Shown here: one piece after another, positions 21,597 to 33,270 of the stretch
How the letters are laid out: each line of letters opens with the position of its first letter
How positions within the stretch are numbered: position 1 is the stretch's first letter
NCBI GenBank assembly: GCA_036936605.1
Contig: JAUPFV010000003.1
Coordinates: 76,554,273 to 76,618,272 of the forward strand
DNA from: Limnanthes douglasii subsp. nivea
Taxonomy: Eukaryota > Streptophyta > Magnoliopsida > Brassicales > Limnanthaceae
Length of the DNA stretch: 64,000 nt
Direction of reading: 5' to 3'
Notes under the pieces: model-generated
Databases searched by the model: none
Told to the model about the DNA's origin: nothing
What the model saw: the letters and a program-made list of their open reading frames with translations, nothing else
Translations under genes and position numbers: made by a program

Positions 21597-22003
21597 TGAT
21601 GAGTCAGAATACTGCTTCCTTTCCGGACAGGGACAGATCAGACTAAGACCACCAGACCAGACAGACCACTTCGAACACTTAGCCCATAGGACTGTTCAAA
21701 CTATGACAAAAGTACTAAAAAACCTAAACACTTCTTGACTAAGCTGCTTGCTCTCCAACTAAGAGCTCATGGGTCTATAAACGTGACCCGGGTCCATTAA
21801 ACATGACCCGAAAACCCATAAAGCCCAGATGTAAGGGTATAAATTCCCAACCACCTGCATTAAATATGGGTAATGAAAATTAACAGCAACCAAGTTGCTT
21901 AATTCTCCCTCTACTCTCTATTCAAAACATTAAACACATTCCAACCTTCATAAACTCTGAAACAAATTACTAAATTACCCTCAGACAAAAATTAACCTCA
22001 CCA
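21597..22003 (+). repeat. 3' LTR of element B
   Basis: 407 bp, TGATGAGTCA to CTCACCA, then the target duplication GTTTT at 22004-22008. TATA-like TATAAATT at 21838-21845. Confidence 0.95.
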
Positions 22004-22008
22004 GTTTT

Positions 22009-23422
22009 GTGAACACCAAGAATGGGTTGGCTGATTGCTTCGAGCAAGTAGCAATAGCATCCTTGAGACAGGGCTTAAACCCTGGGAATTTGGCTGATTC
22101 AGTGACCAGAAAGAAAGCCATGACTTGGGGAGGGTTGCTGAATCAGGTTGGAAAGTAGATTAACTTTGATGAGACGAAGAAAACTATGGTGCATAGGCAG
22201 GTAAGGTCTGCCCCGGTTGCACCAAACCCCAATCAGAATCAGTCTGGGAACAAGGCAAAGGAGACCGGACAGGGGCATGGCCGGGTTAAAGCTCAATCTC
22301 AGTCAGCTGCACCTGCCCAGAGTCAACAATCCAGAAATAAGAGAGGGCATTGGGTTCAACCAGACTGGTTTGCAGAATTGAAAGAAAGTGTGGCCACCAT
22401 TTATGATAAAACAAAGGAAGAGGTACACTATAGAAGACCGGTCACACTGCAATCTCCTAGAGAACATCGCAATAACTCCTTTCAACCAGTATCACAATGA
22501 TATTGGTCATATCATTGATGACTACATAGCGTTGAAACAGGAAGTTCAGAACTTGATTGAGAGGGGAAAGCTTGGGGCTTACGTCAAAAGAAGAGGAGGC
22601 AACAGACCTGACAACACTCACCGGGTTGGTCCAAGTAATGCTGCTCCGGAGGGAGCCATGGTTATAATTGAGAGGTTTGATGTGGAATCTGAGTACTTGG
22701 ATCCTGATCCAACTCGAAATAGAGTGGGTACCATTGAGGAATGTTCTAGAACGGTCTCCGGGCTCATTAAGTTTTTTGAGTCACTTACGATTTTCGGAGG
22801 GGATACTATGACGGCTCCTACTGCTTCTTCGAGGAAGAGGCACGTTCATACTTTAGCTACCCAGCTAGAAGGAGGCATGACCTCCTATCAATCGCAGATT
22901 TCATTCCCCTTCATTGTTTTTTATGAAGATGATTTAAGAGATATAGCTGGCCCACATGAAGATGCTGTTGTCATAGGAGCATCCATTGGGGGCAATGACA
23001 TAAGACGAATCTTGGTGGATACTGGAAGCTCAGCTAATATCCTCTTCTTAAACACTTACAAGAAAATGAAAAATCCAGCCGTAATTCAGCGTTCGGACAG
23101 ATCAATTGTGGGCTTTACTGCAGCTCAGCAGATATGATCGGGGAGTTCGAAGAGGAAGTTCTGTTGGGCAAGGGCCCTTTCAAGAAGATGGCGATGATAC
23201 TTTTTATTGTAGTAGATTGTCCCACTTGCTATAATGTTATTTTAGGGAGGTCTTGGCTCTCTAGGATGCATGCAGTGGCTTCGACAGTTCACCAATGTTT
23301 ATAAATATGTTGTTCAAGGACCGGTGGGAGTTGTCTGAAGCAGTCAAAAGGTTGCAAGAGAATGTTATGCTACAGCTCTGGCTCCCCGGACGTTGGGGGC
23401 AGTTCGTATCAATAAGCAATAG
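22009..23422 (+). pseudogene. Element A gag (part 2) and protease
   Basis: After the GTTTT duplication gag resumes with 'VNTKNGLADCFEQVAIAS'. TAG occurs at 22156 (Gln in B). A 1-base frame change falls near 22485, just before the zinc-knuckle-like 'QYHNDIGHIIDDY', whose last Cys reads Tyr. The protease keeps 'LVDTGSSANILFLNTYKK' (about 23010-23065). Two more 1-base indels lie near 23120 and 23300, judged against B. The reading ends with TAG at 23420-23422, followed by CAA TTT and in frame with the RT that follows. Apart from these small indels it parallels B closely. Confidence 0.9.
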
Positions 23423-23428
23423 CAATTT
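23420..23428 (+). promoter_or_regulatory. Candidate stop-codon readthrough site, element A
   Basis: TAG CAA TTT at the protease-RT junction, in the same frame as the RT open frame that starts with the following codon. Same site as 14756 in B. Confidence 0.5.
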
Positions 23429-26400
23429 GAGGGGCTTTCTGGGGGTGAGGGTGAAATTGATGACCCCAGAGAGACCCATGGAGTATTGATACCATTTGAA
23501 GAGGTAGAAACACATTCTTTAGAAGAAGGGAAAAGTGTCAAGATAGGGTCTAAAATGCCACCCGACTTGAAAAATAAGATGTTAAAATTCTTGAAAAACC
23601 ATCAGCATGTTTTTGCTTGGTGCAATACTGATGTTATTGGGGTTCCAGCTGATGTTATATCACATCACCTATCTGTCCGGAAATATGTAGCACCAGTGGT
23701 ACAAAAGAGAAGGGCTTTTTCCAAAGAAAAGGCTGATGTTATTGTGCAAGAGGTTGACAGGCTCACAAAGATGGGGCATATCAAGGAGTCTCAATATCCT
23801 TTATGGATTGCCAATCTAGTCCTGGTAAAAAAGAAGAATGGCAAGTGGCGTATGTGCATTGACTTCACAGATCTCAATAGAGCTTGCCCAAAATATTTGT
23901 ATCCCGTTCCCCGAATTGACCAACTAGTAGACTCCACCTCTGGGAATAAGCTGCTATCCTTTATGGATGCTTTCTCCGGGTATAATCAGATCCAAGTAGA
24001 TCCGAAGGATCAGGAGCATACCACATTTGTCACTGATAGGGGTCTTCATTGCTACAAGGTAATGCCATTTGGGTTGAAAAATGCTGGGCTACTTATCAGA
24101 GATTGGTGAACAAAGCCTTTGCTGATCAGATTGGAAGGAATATAGAAGTCTACATCGATGACATGATGGTGAAAAGTGTGGATGAGCAATTGCACTTGGC
24201 TGACCTCCAGGAAACTTTTACCAACTTGGTAAAAGTGAATTTGAAGTTAAATCCAGAAAAATGTGTCTTCGGAGTACAATCCGGGAAGTTCCTAGGTTAT
24301 ATAATAAGTGAGCAAGGGATACAGCCTGATCCAGACCAACTTAATGCTCTGTTCCAAATGGAGCCTCCTCGGAATATTAAAGAAGTGCAACGATTGATGG
24401 GGAGGTTAGCTGCTTTAAACCGATTTATCTCAAACTCATCAGACAGATGCGCCCCGTTTTTTCAAACTTTGAAGGGTGATGGGGGATTTAGTTGGACCTC
24501 ACAGTGTGATGAGGCCTTCAATGAGATTAAGAAACGTCTGTCCTCCCCCAAAACTTTATTTAAACCAATTGCTGGAGAGACACTCTTCGTATATTTGGCA
24601 GTTTCAAGTTGTGCCATCAGTGCTGCGTTGGTAAGAGAGATGGATAACTACCCCCATCCCGTATACTACATCAGCAAAATCTTGATAGATGCAGAAAATC
24701 GTTATTTAAAACTCGAAAAGTTAGCGCTAGCCCTGGTGATAGCTGCAAGGAAGATGAGGCCTTATTTCCAGGCCCATCCTATTATCGTCCGGACATCTTT
24801 TCCTTTGAAGAATGTTCTCCAAAAGGCAGACATTTCAAATAGGATGACTAAGTGGTCAGTAGAATTGGGGGATTTTGATATAGATTTTTCTCCCCGAACA
24901 GCAATCAAGGCCCAAGCTGTGGCTGATTTTTTAGTTGAATTCCACTCTGATAGAGATTCGGAGCAAACTAGTCAGACGAAGGGCAAAGAGGTCTGGGTCG
25001 TCCGGACGGATGGTGGATCCAGCACTATGGGATGTGGTGCAGGGGTGTGCTTAACTTCTCCATATGGTTACAAAATGTATCAAGCTATATGTTTTGCTTT
25101 TAGGGCTTCTAATAATGAGTCCGAATACGAAGCAGCTATAGCTGGTTTAAAGTTAGCTTATATTTGTGGGGCTAAAAGGGTCAAGCTGATGAGTGACTCC
25201 CAACTTCTTATCCACCATGCTCAAGGTCAATCTGAGGCTAAAAAGGAGCAGCTAGTGAAGTATTTACGTCTTCTTAAAAATGAAGCACTCAAGTTTAAAA
25301 GCGTTGTTTATGAGCATATACCCCGGACAGAGAATGAATTAGCAGATTCATTGGCAACTACAGCTTACACGGAATCATATCCATGGATCCATGTACTGGA
25401 GAGCCCCTCCATTCAACTTACTATGGGTAAAGACGAAGAAATTTTTGAAGTTCAGGTAAAGCAGCCTCAGGATTGGAGATTTCCTCTCCTACAATACCTC
25501 TCCGATGGTATTTTGCCTCCGGATAAATTGCTAGCAAGAAAAATGAAACACAAGGCTCATGGGTTTATCATACTAAGAGACATTCTGTATAAAAAGTATT
25601 ACAGTAAACCTCTTCTGCGGTGTTTGAGAGATGATGAGTCTCAAGTAGTCCTCTCTGAATTGCTTGATGGCGAGGGATCATCTCATTGTGGATTTAGAGC
25701 TTTAACAAGGAGGGTTTTACTGGCCGGCTACTATTGGCCATCTATCATGCAGGATGCTAAAGAGCTAGTAAGAAGGTGTGATCCATGCCAGAGATATAGC
25801 AATGAAATTCATGTCTCAGCCATTCCTTTAGAGTCAATTTCTGAGCTTATACCTTTTGCTCGATGAGGTTTGGATTTGGTGGGCCCTCTCCCTATGGCGT
25901 CCGGAGGGCGCAAAACTATAATTGTTGTTATAGATTACTTTTTAAAGTGGATTGAAGCAGCCCCCCTGGCAGGAACAACATCAAAAGCTGTCATAAAATT
26001 CATTTTATCCAACATCTGTTGCAGATTTGGTGTTCCACAAAAGATAACGACAGACAATGGGCCATAATTCGACAATAGAGAAATGAAGAGTTTTTGTGCA
26101 TCAAGGGGTATACAATATTGTTTCTCTTCGCCTTTCCACCCACAAGCAAATGGTCATGTTGAAGTGGCTAACAGAACTATACTGTCCGGATTAAAGAAGA
26201 ATCTGGAAGGAGCTGCTGGGAAGTGGCCCAACTATTTACAAGAGGTCTTGTGGGCCTACCGGACAACACCTGGGGCTGCAGCACAGGAGTCACCCTTTGC
26301 CCTTGTCTATGGGATGGATGCAGTAGCTCCCATAGAAGCGACTCTCCCATCATTTCGGGTTCAAAACTTCTTCGAATGCGCTAATGAAGTGGCGATCAGA

Positions 26401-26709
26401 GGTCAGCTTGACCTGGTAGAGGAAAGACGAGTTAAAGCTCACCTTAGAGCTGCACACTATCAGGGTTTGATGAGAAGCATATTTGCTTCCAGGGTTAAAA
26501 GAAGAGATTTCCAGCCAGGGGACAAAGTATTGAGGAAAGTCTTCTTACACAGTAAGGAGAAGTTGCTCGACAAAATGGACCCAACTTGGGAAGGACCTTA
26601 TATGGTTGTTGAAAGGCTTAAACCTGGAACATATTAGCTAGAAGACAAGGATGGAAGAATTTTGACCCACCCTTGGAATATCGAACATCTCCGGACGTAC
26701 TTGGGGTAG
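23423..26709 (+). pseudogene. Element A RT, dual RNase H and integrase, broken
   Basis: RT covers about 23560-24360 ('MDAFSGYNQIQVDP', then a 1-base deletion near 24090, then 'YIDDMMVKS' at about 24150). RNase H 1 covers about 24550-24830. A second, archaeal-type RNase H covers about 24990-25390 ('VVRTDGGSSTMGCGAGVC', 'NNESEYEAAIAGLKLA', 'LMSDSQLL'); Tat elements are known for this domain. Integrase covers about 25600-26700 ('SSHCGFRALTRR', 'CDPCQRYS', 'DLVGPLPMASGGRKT', 'DYFLKWIE', 'TTDNGP', 'HPQANGHVEVANR'). Stops are TGA 25864 (at the Trp of the 'PFAR-W-GLDLVGP' motif; same as B), TAA 26065 and TAG 26635. It ends with TAG at 26707. This is the only element here in which the second RNase H core is open. 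Confidence 0.92.
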
Positions 26710-27133
26710 TATCTGTGTAAATATTTACATGTTTAAACATCCATATAAATATTTGGGGGCATACTCTTTCCTACCCTGGTGGCGCGGGGAGGTTTTAATG
26801 AGGTGTCCGGGCTTTTTAATGAAATTTGATGCCTTCTTAAAAAAATTCCGAAGTGTTCTTACTCTGTTTTTTGTCACACCATCCGGATTGAAGTAAAAGA
26901 ATGATGACCACTTAAACACTTGTCATCGGAGAACTTAAACACTCTCACTTTAGACTATTTATGAAATAACTAAGGGCTATTTAAACACTAGCCACCAAAA
27001 TTGAAACAAACTATGAAAGGATGCGAAAATTATGCAAAACAAGGATATTCATTTAAATAACTTAAGTGCCTTGGCCTTCCAAGGACTTTAGTTTAGATAA
27101 CATGAAAAGTAAAAAATAATTCATAATTCAAGA
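26710..27133. other. Element A spacer between integrase and aORF
   Basis: Matches the B spacer at 17711-18201 with one short duplication fewer ('ccttggccttccaaggac' once). It carries 'tttgggggcatactctttcctaccctgg' near 26752. No coding content. Confidence 0.7.
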
Positions 27134-28806
27134 CTAAGCCTTTGAAGATGGCTCAGCCTCATCCATTTTCTTCTTTCCCTTGGGATCGTCTTTCTCTTCA
27201 GGAGGACCTTCCCCGGAATTTTCTTCTGCCTCGTCAGAAGAAGAAGCACTAGAGTAGTCATGCAAGTCTCCGTCAGCCATGGTGTGAAAGGGAAGGTCTT
27301 CATACTCTACGTGAAGCCACAAATCACCCAAGTTCCTCTTCGGGAACTTCTCATGGAAGAGCAGGACCATGTCTGATTTCACTTTGGCATACATTTTCTC
27401 TTGAGTGTCGATCACGTTGTTGGCATAAGCGTCGATCTTGGCTTGGATTTTGGACTCATGCTCCCTTAGCAGATCAGCTTTCTCCTCTGCAGCCTTGGAC
27501 ACTGTGTTCTCAAGCGCAATCTTGTCACTGATCAAGTTGTTGATAATTTGGTCCTTGGCCTTGGTCTCCTCTTTTGAAGAGTTGAGATCTTTCTCTGCTC
27601 CGGACAACTTCTCCCGGAGATCCTTGATGGTATCTTCCAGAGTAGCAACTTTGGTGGTCCACCCCTCCTGGTTCTTTTTCAGCTCCTCGTTCTCCCCCTT
27701 TAAAATATTAGCATGTTGAGTGGCAGTGAGAAGGTCATCGGACAACCTGTCCTTATCAGACTTGAGGTCTTTGATAATGTCGACCTGACTTCAAACTTGC
27801 TTCCCCAACGCAAGCACCGGCTGAACATTACTTAATAAAGAGTGAGCTATAACGTCCCTTTCACTTGAAACAGTAAAAGTCTTACCATTAAAAGTGACGG
27901 TGTTTGAAGTACTCGGAGGGAGGTAAGGCCCAGCAAAATCGTCTCTGGGGAGGTTGATAAAGTACTCACCAAGCCCACCAAGACCAATGATGTCTACCCC
28001 ATCAATGCTAAGACCTCCCCCTTCGACCTCATCAGTTTGGAAGTCACCAGGTATCTCTTCTGCTTGTGTTGGGTCAGTAGGATCAACCTGGGGGAGAGGC
28101 TCCGGAGGCCAGAGAGAAAGTTCATCACCCTTAGAGGTCTTCTTCTTCTTGGCCTCCCTATCCTTGCTTTCAACTCCCCGTTTACGGTCTCTTTTGGAAT
28201 CCATTGGGGGTGTTAGGGAGTGAGCTTCTTGCCTAACACTTTCCTGCTCTACCACTTCCAAGAGAGCAGCATCAATCTGGCTTGGGGGTGGCCCCTCCGG
28301 ATTGGTTAAAACAGCTTCCTCCACCTCAGCAGGGTCCGCTCCACCTGCCACTTTCTTGCCCTTCTTCTTTTTGCCTTTCATCTTACTCGGGGCCTTGCTC
28401 CGGCCTGGCAAGTAAAGTGTCCCATCCGGTTCGTGCGTCCTCTTGAGCACTATGTCCGGAGGGGGTTGAGTGGTGAGCTCTTCCCAGGTTAGGTCCCTCC
28501 GGCCAGTAGTGTTCCAGAGGTGAGACCTTGCTAAGTTGCCCCCCGTGAAAGCATCGTGAAACCGGTTTCCCCATTTCTCAGAAGCCCAAGTATTAATCTT
28601 CGTGCAAGTGACCTATCCGGACTTTAGGTAGTCCGTAAAATCTTTGGGTAACACTGCTAAGAAAAAAGATAAGAATAGTCAATTTAAGCAAATTTGATAA
28701 AAGAAGAAGAGTATAAAGAAGAATTCCTACGATCACTCCTCCATCTGCTGATGAGGAGACTTGGGTTGACTCCGGCCTTGATTTTCTTCCCGTTTTCCCA
28801 AGCCCC
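27134..28806 (-). pseudogene. Element A antisense aORF, first exon mostly deleted
   Basis: Exon 2 (28653-27134) is close to B: 'KWGNRFHDAFTGGNLAR', a Lys-rich linker, a coiled coil ('KGENEELKKNQEGWTTKV', 'EDTIKDLREKLSGAEKD') and an acidic tail 'SSASSSDEAEENSGEG'. In-frame stops are near 28614 (TAG, Gln in B) and 27791 (TGA, Arg in B). The 77-bp intron is at 28730-28654; its donor reads GTAGGA. Only the last bases of exon 1 remain (to about 28806). Upstream of that the sequence jumps to DNA matching B 21347 onwards, so about 1.47 kb with the conserved domain, the ATG and the antisense TATA box are gone. Confidence 0.82.
28654..28730 (-). other. Predicted intron in element A aORF (donor altered)
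   Basis: 77 bp, GTAGGA donor and TTAGCAG acceptor on the minus strand, in the same place as the introns of B and D. The donor has lost the GTAAGT consensus. Confidence 0.65.
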
Positions 28807-29063
28807 ACTTACGAAGAGGTTGTTTTTCGAAGAAGGTGGGTGCGAAATTCAAGGTGAAAAAACGGCTGAAACAACCAACCAAAAAGTGACACGTGTCCCA
28901 TGAACTCTGGCAAAAAACCGTTTGGATTCACAAAGCTTCTTCAGTCTGGATAAAACCATAGCACAAGTCAAAAGACCTGTCCAGATTAAAACTACCCCTG
29001 ACATCAGACTGTTTTTCAGGTTTTTGGCAAAGGTGTTTGAGCAAACACCTAAAAAAGGGCTCC

Positions 29064-29468
29064 TGATGAGTCCGAATATTGCTACCTCTCCGGACAGGGA
29101 CAGTTCGGACCAAGATCACCAGACCGAACAGGGCAATTCGAACACCTAGCCCATTGGACTGTTCGGACTATAACAAAAGTACTTAAAAACCTAAACACTT
29201 CTTGACTAAGCAGCTTGCTCTTCTACTTAGACTCATGGGTCTTTGAACATGACCCGGGTCCATTAAACATGACCCGAAAACCCATAAAGCCCAAATATAA
29301 GGGTATAAATACCCAACCACCTGCATTTAATATGGGTAATGAAAATTAAATACAACTAGGCTGCTTAATTCTCCCTCTACTCTCTACTCAAACATTAAAT
29401 ACCTACATACCTCCAAAAACTCTAAAACAGGTTACAAATTTACCCTCAGACGAAAATTAACCACACCA
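29064..29468 (+). repeat. 3' LTR of element A
   Basis: 405 bp, TGATGAGTCC to CACACCA, followed by ATAAC (target duplication, one base changed from GTAAC). TATA box TATAAATA at 29304-29311. The polypurine tract 'aaaaaagggctcc' is at 29051-29063. Confidence 0.93.
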
Positions 29469-29570
29469 ATAACGAGCTAGTTCGTCAACGCTAAGAGTTA
29501 CAAGTTGCGACAACGTAATAATTGCACTTCCATATTGATAATGTCCAGAGAGTTCAAGCGTTATGTCGAG

Positions 29571-29646
29571 CCTTGTTGCTCGTCGCAACATCGCCTTGTT
29601 GCTCGTCGCAACATTGCCTTGTTGCTCGTCGCAACATTGCCTTGTT
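29571..29646. repeat. Tandem repeat, 23 bp x 3.3, hairpin-forming
   Basis: 'ccttgttgctcgtcgcaaca(t)(c/t)g' is repeated at 29571, 29594 and 29617, with a partial copy at 29640. Each unit contains GTTGC-TCGTC-GCAAC, a 5-bp stem. A related 'gttgcgacaac' lies upstream at about 29505. Confidence 0.95.
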
Positions 29647-32600
29647 GACTGTAGTACACGAGTTGTTCTTCATGGTTCCACTGATGAATTTTAATTTATA
29701 CTTTATTTGTATTTCATTTATTTTGTAGCAAACAATTCAACTGTTAAAAATAGAACGTTGTTGTATGTTTAGTTATATAAAATTACATTATTATAATATA
29801 ATTTTATATAATTATTTTGGTATTTACGGGTGTACAATTATGATTTCCCAATCATATGAGGTTTATGATGCATGTTAGTGTTGAACAAATATATAACTTC
29901 ACGATACAGGAGTGCTGACCTTCAACAGTTTAGTATTTGGACCTTTGAATGTATAGGGTGATGTCTTACATAACCAATGATTTTTCCTTCAGATTTTGAG
30001 TTTAAATATTATTTATCTCCTTTCATAAATCTAAGCTTTATGATAGATATTTAAGATCACAATGACTGTTATAAATGTTCATGTTGTGCCACAATGTGAC
30101 ATATTAATTCTTTTTTGTATGGAAAAATGTTATTGAGCATGGACCACACATAAACACTTTATATGTTCATTCTCTAGCATTATATTGATAACCTAGATAT
30201 ATAGTCAAAGCGATTCCTACCAGACCCATACATAATATGAGTATGGGAATTCCTGCCAATGATCGTGTTAGGCCAAATAATTTGGTTTTTACGTTTCACT
30301 TTGGTGCAACACCTTAGAAGATGCATATCATATCTAATACCATTTTTCACAATCTTAACATCATTCACCCATGAGGTGTGTGTATCGTGCACAACTAGCA
30401 ACACAAGCCACTCTTTCATATATGGAACACAAGAAATATAATGGTTAGATAACATGATTCACTATAAATACCTATCATATGAAGACTCAAATTAATGTCA
30501 ACATGCCATAAGAGTTTAATTATCTTTAGTACATAGAGGTCGAGCATACCTTATCCATTATGAAAATATATATTATGATATTATTCATATTTAAAACCTG
30601 ATATTAACATAGTAGAGTATTATGAACTTCACAAGTTCGGTGAGATTAAATTTAGATTTAAAGTTACTTATCTTTAATATTACCATAAATCATAATAACA
30701 TAATGTATGCCACTAAGAAATTTCTAATAAATAATTTAAGTGTTAAAAATCTAGATAAGACATCTTATGTTTTATGAATAAAGATTCATCAATACTACTC
30801 CTTATCATTTGCGGGTTTATCATAAAAGATATATATTGGTAGAATGTTAAAATGTTATGGTGCAAAAATGACAAGCCTCTAATTTTGTTAAGGTGAATTG
30901 AGATAAATTTTATCAGTCAACATCTTAAGACTAATTTTAGAAATTTAGGAGATACAAAAAGACTTCATATGTTTTGGCAATTGGAATCTTGATGTATGAT
31001 CGGCTTAGTTAGGGATAATGCATAAGATTCATTATAATAATATTAAATAGATATGTTAAGTATAGCCTTTAAGTGAAGTGATTGGAATATATAATTTAAG
31101 CTCAAATGTAAATTTTTAATTTTAGAGGTTTATGTTATTTTAAGGTTTCGAGCCTTATGAAAGAGTTTAATGTATTCATGGTTTATATTTATTATTTTTT
31201 ATGTTATTGTAGGGTTGTTATTTCATAAATATAGATGAGGTTAGTTATTGTATAGCATGGCATGTCTTTACAGAAGATAAGTATTGACAAGAGACAATTA
31301 TTGGAACTAGAAGAATATACTTTTAGAAAAAAATTATGGGGAAGCTGAGGTTGCCATCTGAAATTATTATGGGTTTATGTTATATATTAGAAAATGGTTT
31401 AAATGAAGAATATTTGATCTGTCAATGAGGTGCAAGTTTGTTATAATTTAATTAGATGTATTATTTTATTATATCATTAATCTAAAATATTGTACATGTT
31501 GTTATAACAACTTGTTGTGCAAGTTGATCAAAGTCATTGATATAGATCTTGTTGTAATTGTCTTGATTTGAAATTATGATCATGGTGTATGTTTTTCTGC
31601 CTTAAACTTATTTAGATCATATATATAATGCAACACATGCGAACAATAATCTCTAATCTTTAATATGAAAATTAAAGAGAGAAAGTGTTTTTAGTGAATA
31701 CAAAGTTTTTAAAAAGAGAAAACACTTAATAAATTAAACGATTTTAGAGTTTATGATTTTTAAAGAGTATCACTTGAAAGATAGTGAGACTAATAATTAA
31801 GGTTGTAAGATATCAATGAAACTTGATACTATGTATTGAGAACTTTAAATGGTGCAAATTTACTTGTATTTTGTGTTCTGTCAAATTCCTTGTAATAGTT
31901 ACATCTAAATAAAATCAGATATGTTCATCCATGGATGTAGAATCGTTCCATAATCCTAAGCACACAAATGTCTTGTTGATTTTATTTGTTGTTACTACTT
32001 CATTCTTGTTGAGAGCGTGAATTTCATCGCAGCGACTTTAGTGTTGATACCAAAGTGTTAAAGCCTAAAAAATCTAGTTAACTAAAACTTGGTTTCAGTT
32101 TTAATTAATCTTCATTCTCTGTGTAGGTAAATTCTATAAGATATAATGTCTTGTGAAGTTTTGCCTTAGGATCCTTAACAAAATACTTAAATATTCAAAG
32201 AATGGAACATTGTAGAGTATAACATACATCATCTAATATTCACAAAGAAAGCATTGTATATTGACATAAATAAATTTATATAACTGAGAGGATCATTTAA
32301 GTTTCATGAATATAAGAGTTAAGTGGATGTTAGATTAGATTGTGATTTACATGCATATTTTACGAGAATGAAATTTGTAGCACACTTAATAATATCCAAT
32401 AAATAAAAGACGTTTATGGTAAGATAAATTAATATATATATATATATATATATGCTCTTATAGTTGGAGAAAAATAAAAATAAAAAAAAAGTTTAAAAAT
32501 AAATATAAATTTTAATTTTACAAAAATATTTTTTAAGTTTAAACAATCTTCATGTTTTTTCTTAGATTTTATAATTCAAATATATCATGCTAAAGTTTTA

Positions 32601-33187
32601 GTTAGTAAAATTTGAAATAAAAATACCAAAATTAAAACGCAAACTAATATATTAAAAAATTAAATTATCAAAAACTATAATAGTACAAAATATTTATTCT
32701 TAAAAATATAAAATAGATTAGTTATGAGTAAAAATTCAGTCAAGAATTTGATTAAAGATTACTATCCAAAAATATAAGTTACTAATAGTTCTTTAGGTCA
32801 TAATTTATAGCAAAAATACTTATATACAAAAACATCAAACACATGTACCTAATGTTTTGTGATTAATTTTTTTAAAAGTATGTATCTTTCAAATCGTAAC
32901 TTAGAGAAAAAATCCAAATATACCATTGGTTTTTTTTAGGACGAACAAAACTAGATCAATGGCTTATATTTTTTGATTTTTTTACTAGTCCAGTTAACTT
33001 TCATTTGACAATTCTCATTTCGCAATTTCATTTCTCGTTTTGCATTTCACACTTAGGCAAAAATAATAATAAAATTCACTACTGATTTTTTATTTCACAT
33101 TTTATTTTATATGGTCTCACATCTCGCATCTAGAATCTGACATCTCGTATATAACATATAACATCTTACATCTCTCACATTGAGAAA

Positions 33188-33270
33188 AGAGAGACGAGAG
33201 ACGAGATGGAAGATGCAAAACAAGATATGCGAGATGAGAGATGCGAAACAGGAGATGAGAGGCGAGACAC
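33188..33270. repeat. Purine-rich simple repeat of GAGATGCGA-like units
   Basis: Short related motifs (gagacgaga, gatgcaaaac, gatgcgaga, gatgcgaaac, gatgagaggcg) run for about 80 bp. The upstream stretch at 33000-33180 carries reverse-complement forms (catctcgcatct, tctcgttttgca), so the two halves could pair imperfectly. Confidence 0.6.

Larger units (their letters stand above)
11936..22003 (+). mobile_element. Tat-type Ty3/gypsy element B, nested in element A
   Basis: The 10,068-bp element has LTRs at 11936-12342 and 21597-22003 (407 bp each) and perfect 5-bp target duplications GTTTT (11931-11935, 22004-22008). It lies within the gag gene of A in the same orientation. Its gag-pol runs in one reading frame from 12416 to 17710 with only stop codons interrupting it, while A has several frameshifts. 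The internal region is very similar to A, but the LTRs are only about 80% alike by eye. Its two LTRs differ from each other at about 19 sites (near 4.7%), more than those of A. Confidence 0.96.
10527..29468 (+). mobile_element. Tat-type Ty3/gypsy element A, interrupted by element B
   Basis: LTRs at 10527-10932 and 29064-29468 start TGATGAGTCC and end CACACCA. The flanks are GTAAC (10522-10526) and ATAAC (29469-29473), a target duplication with one change. Its own sequence is 10527-11935 plus 22009-29468, about 8.9 kb. The order is LTR, PBS, gag, protease, RT, RNase H, second RNase H, integrase, antisense aORF, LTR. The dual RNase H and the additional ORF between integrase and the 3' LTR are hallmarks of the Tat lineage. 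By eye the two LTRs differ at 7 sites plus one indel (about 1.7%). It is defective in every gene and has lost the first exon of the aORF. Confidence 0.93.

Noticed and set aside
29571..29646. CRISPR-like array
   Set aside because: Repeats are directly adjacent without spacers, and this is a plant nuclear sequence.
30180..30455. Minus-strand open frame of 91 codons
   Set aside because: Composition looks protein-like, but I recognise no family, no start context and no neighbouring exon; not called a gene.
31840..32060. Stretch resembling the 3' end of a copia LTR ('ggatgtagaatcgttcc', 'gataccaaag')
   Set aside because: No matching LTR start, no target duplication and no clear PBS; resemblance is from memory only.
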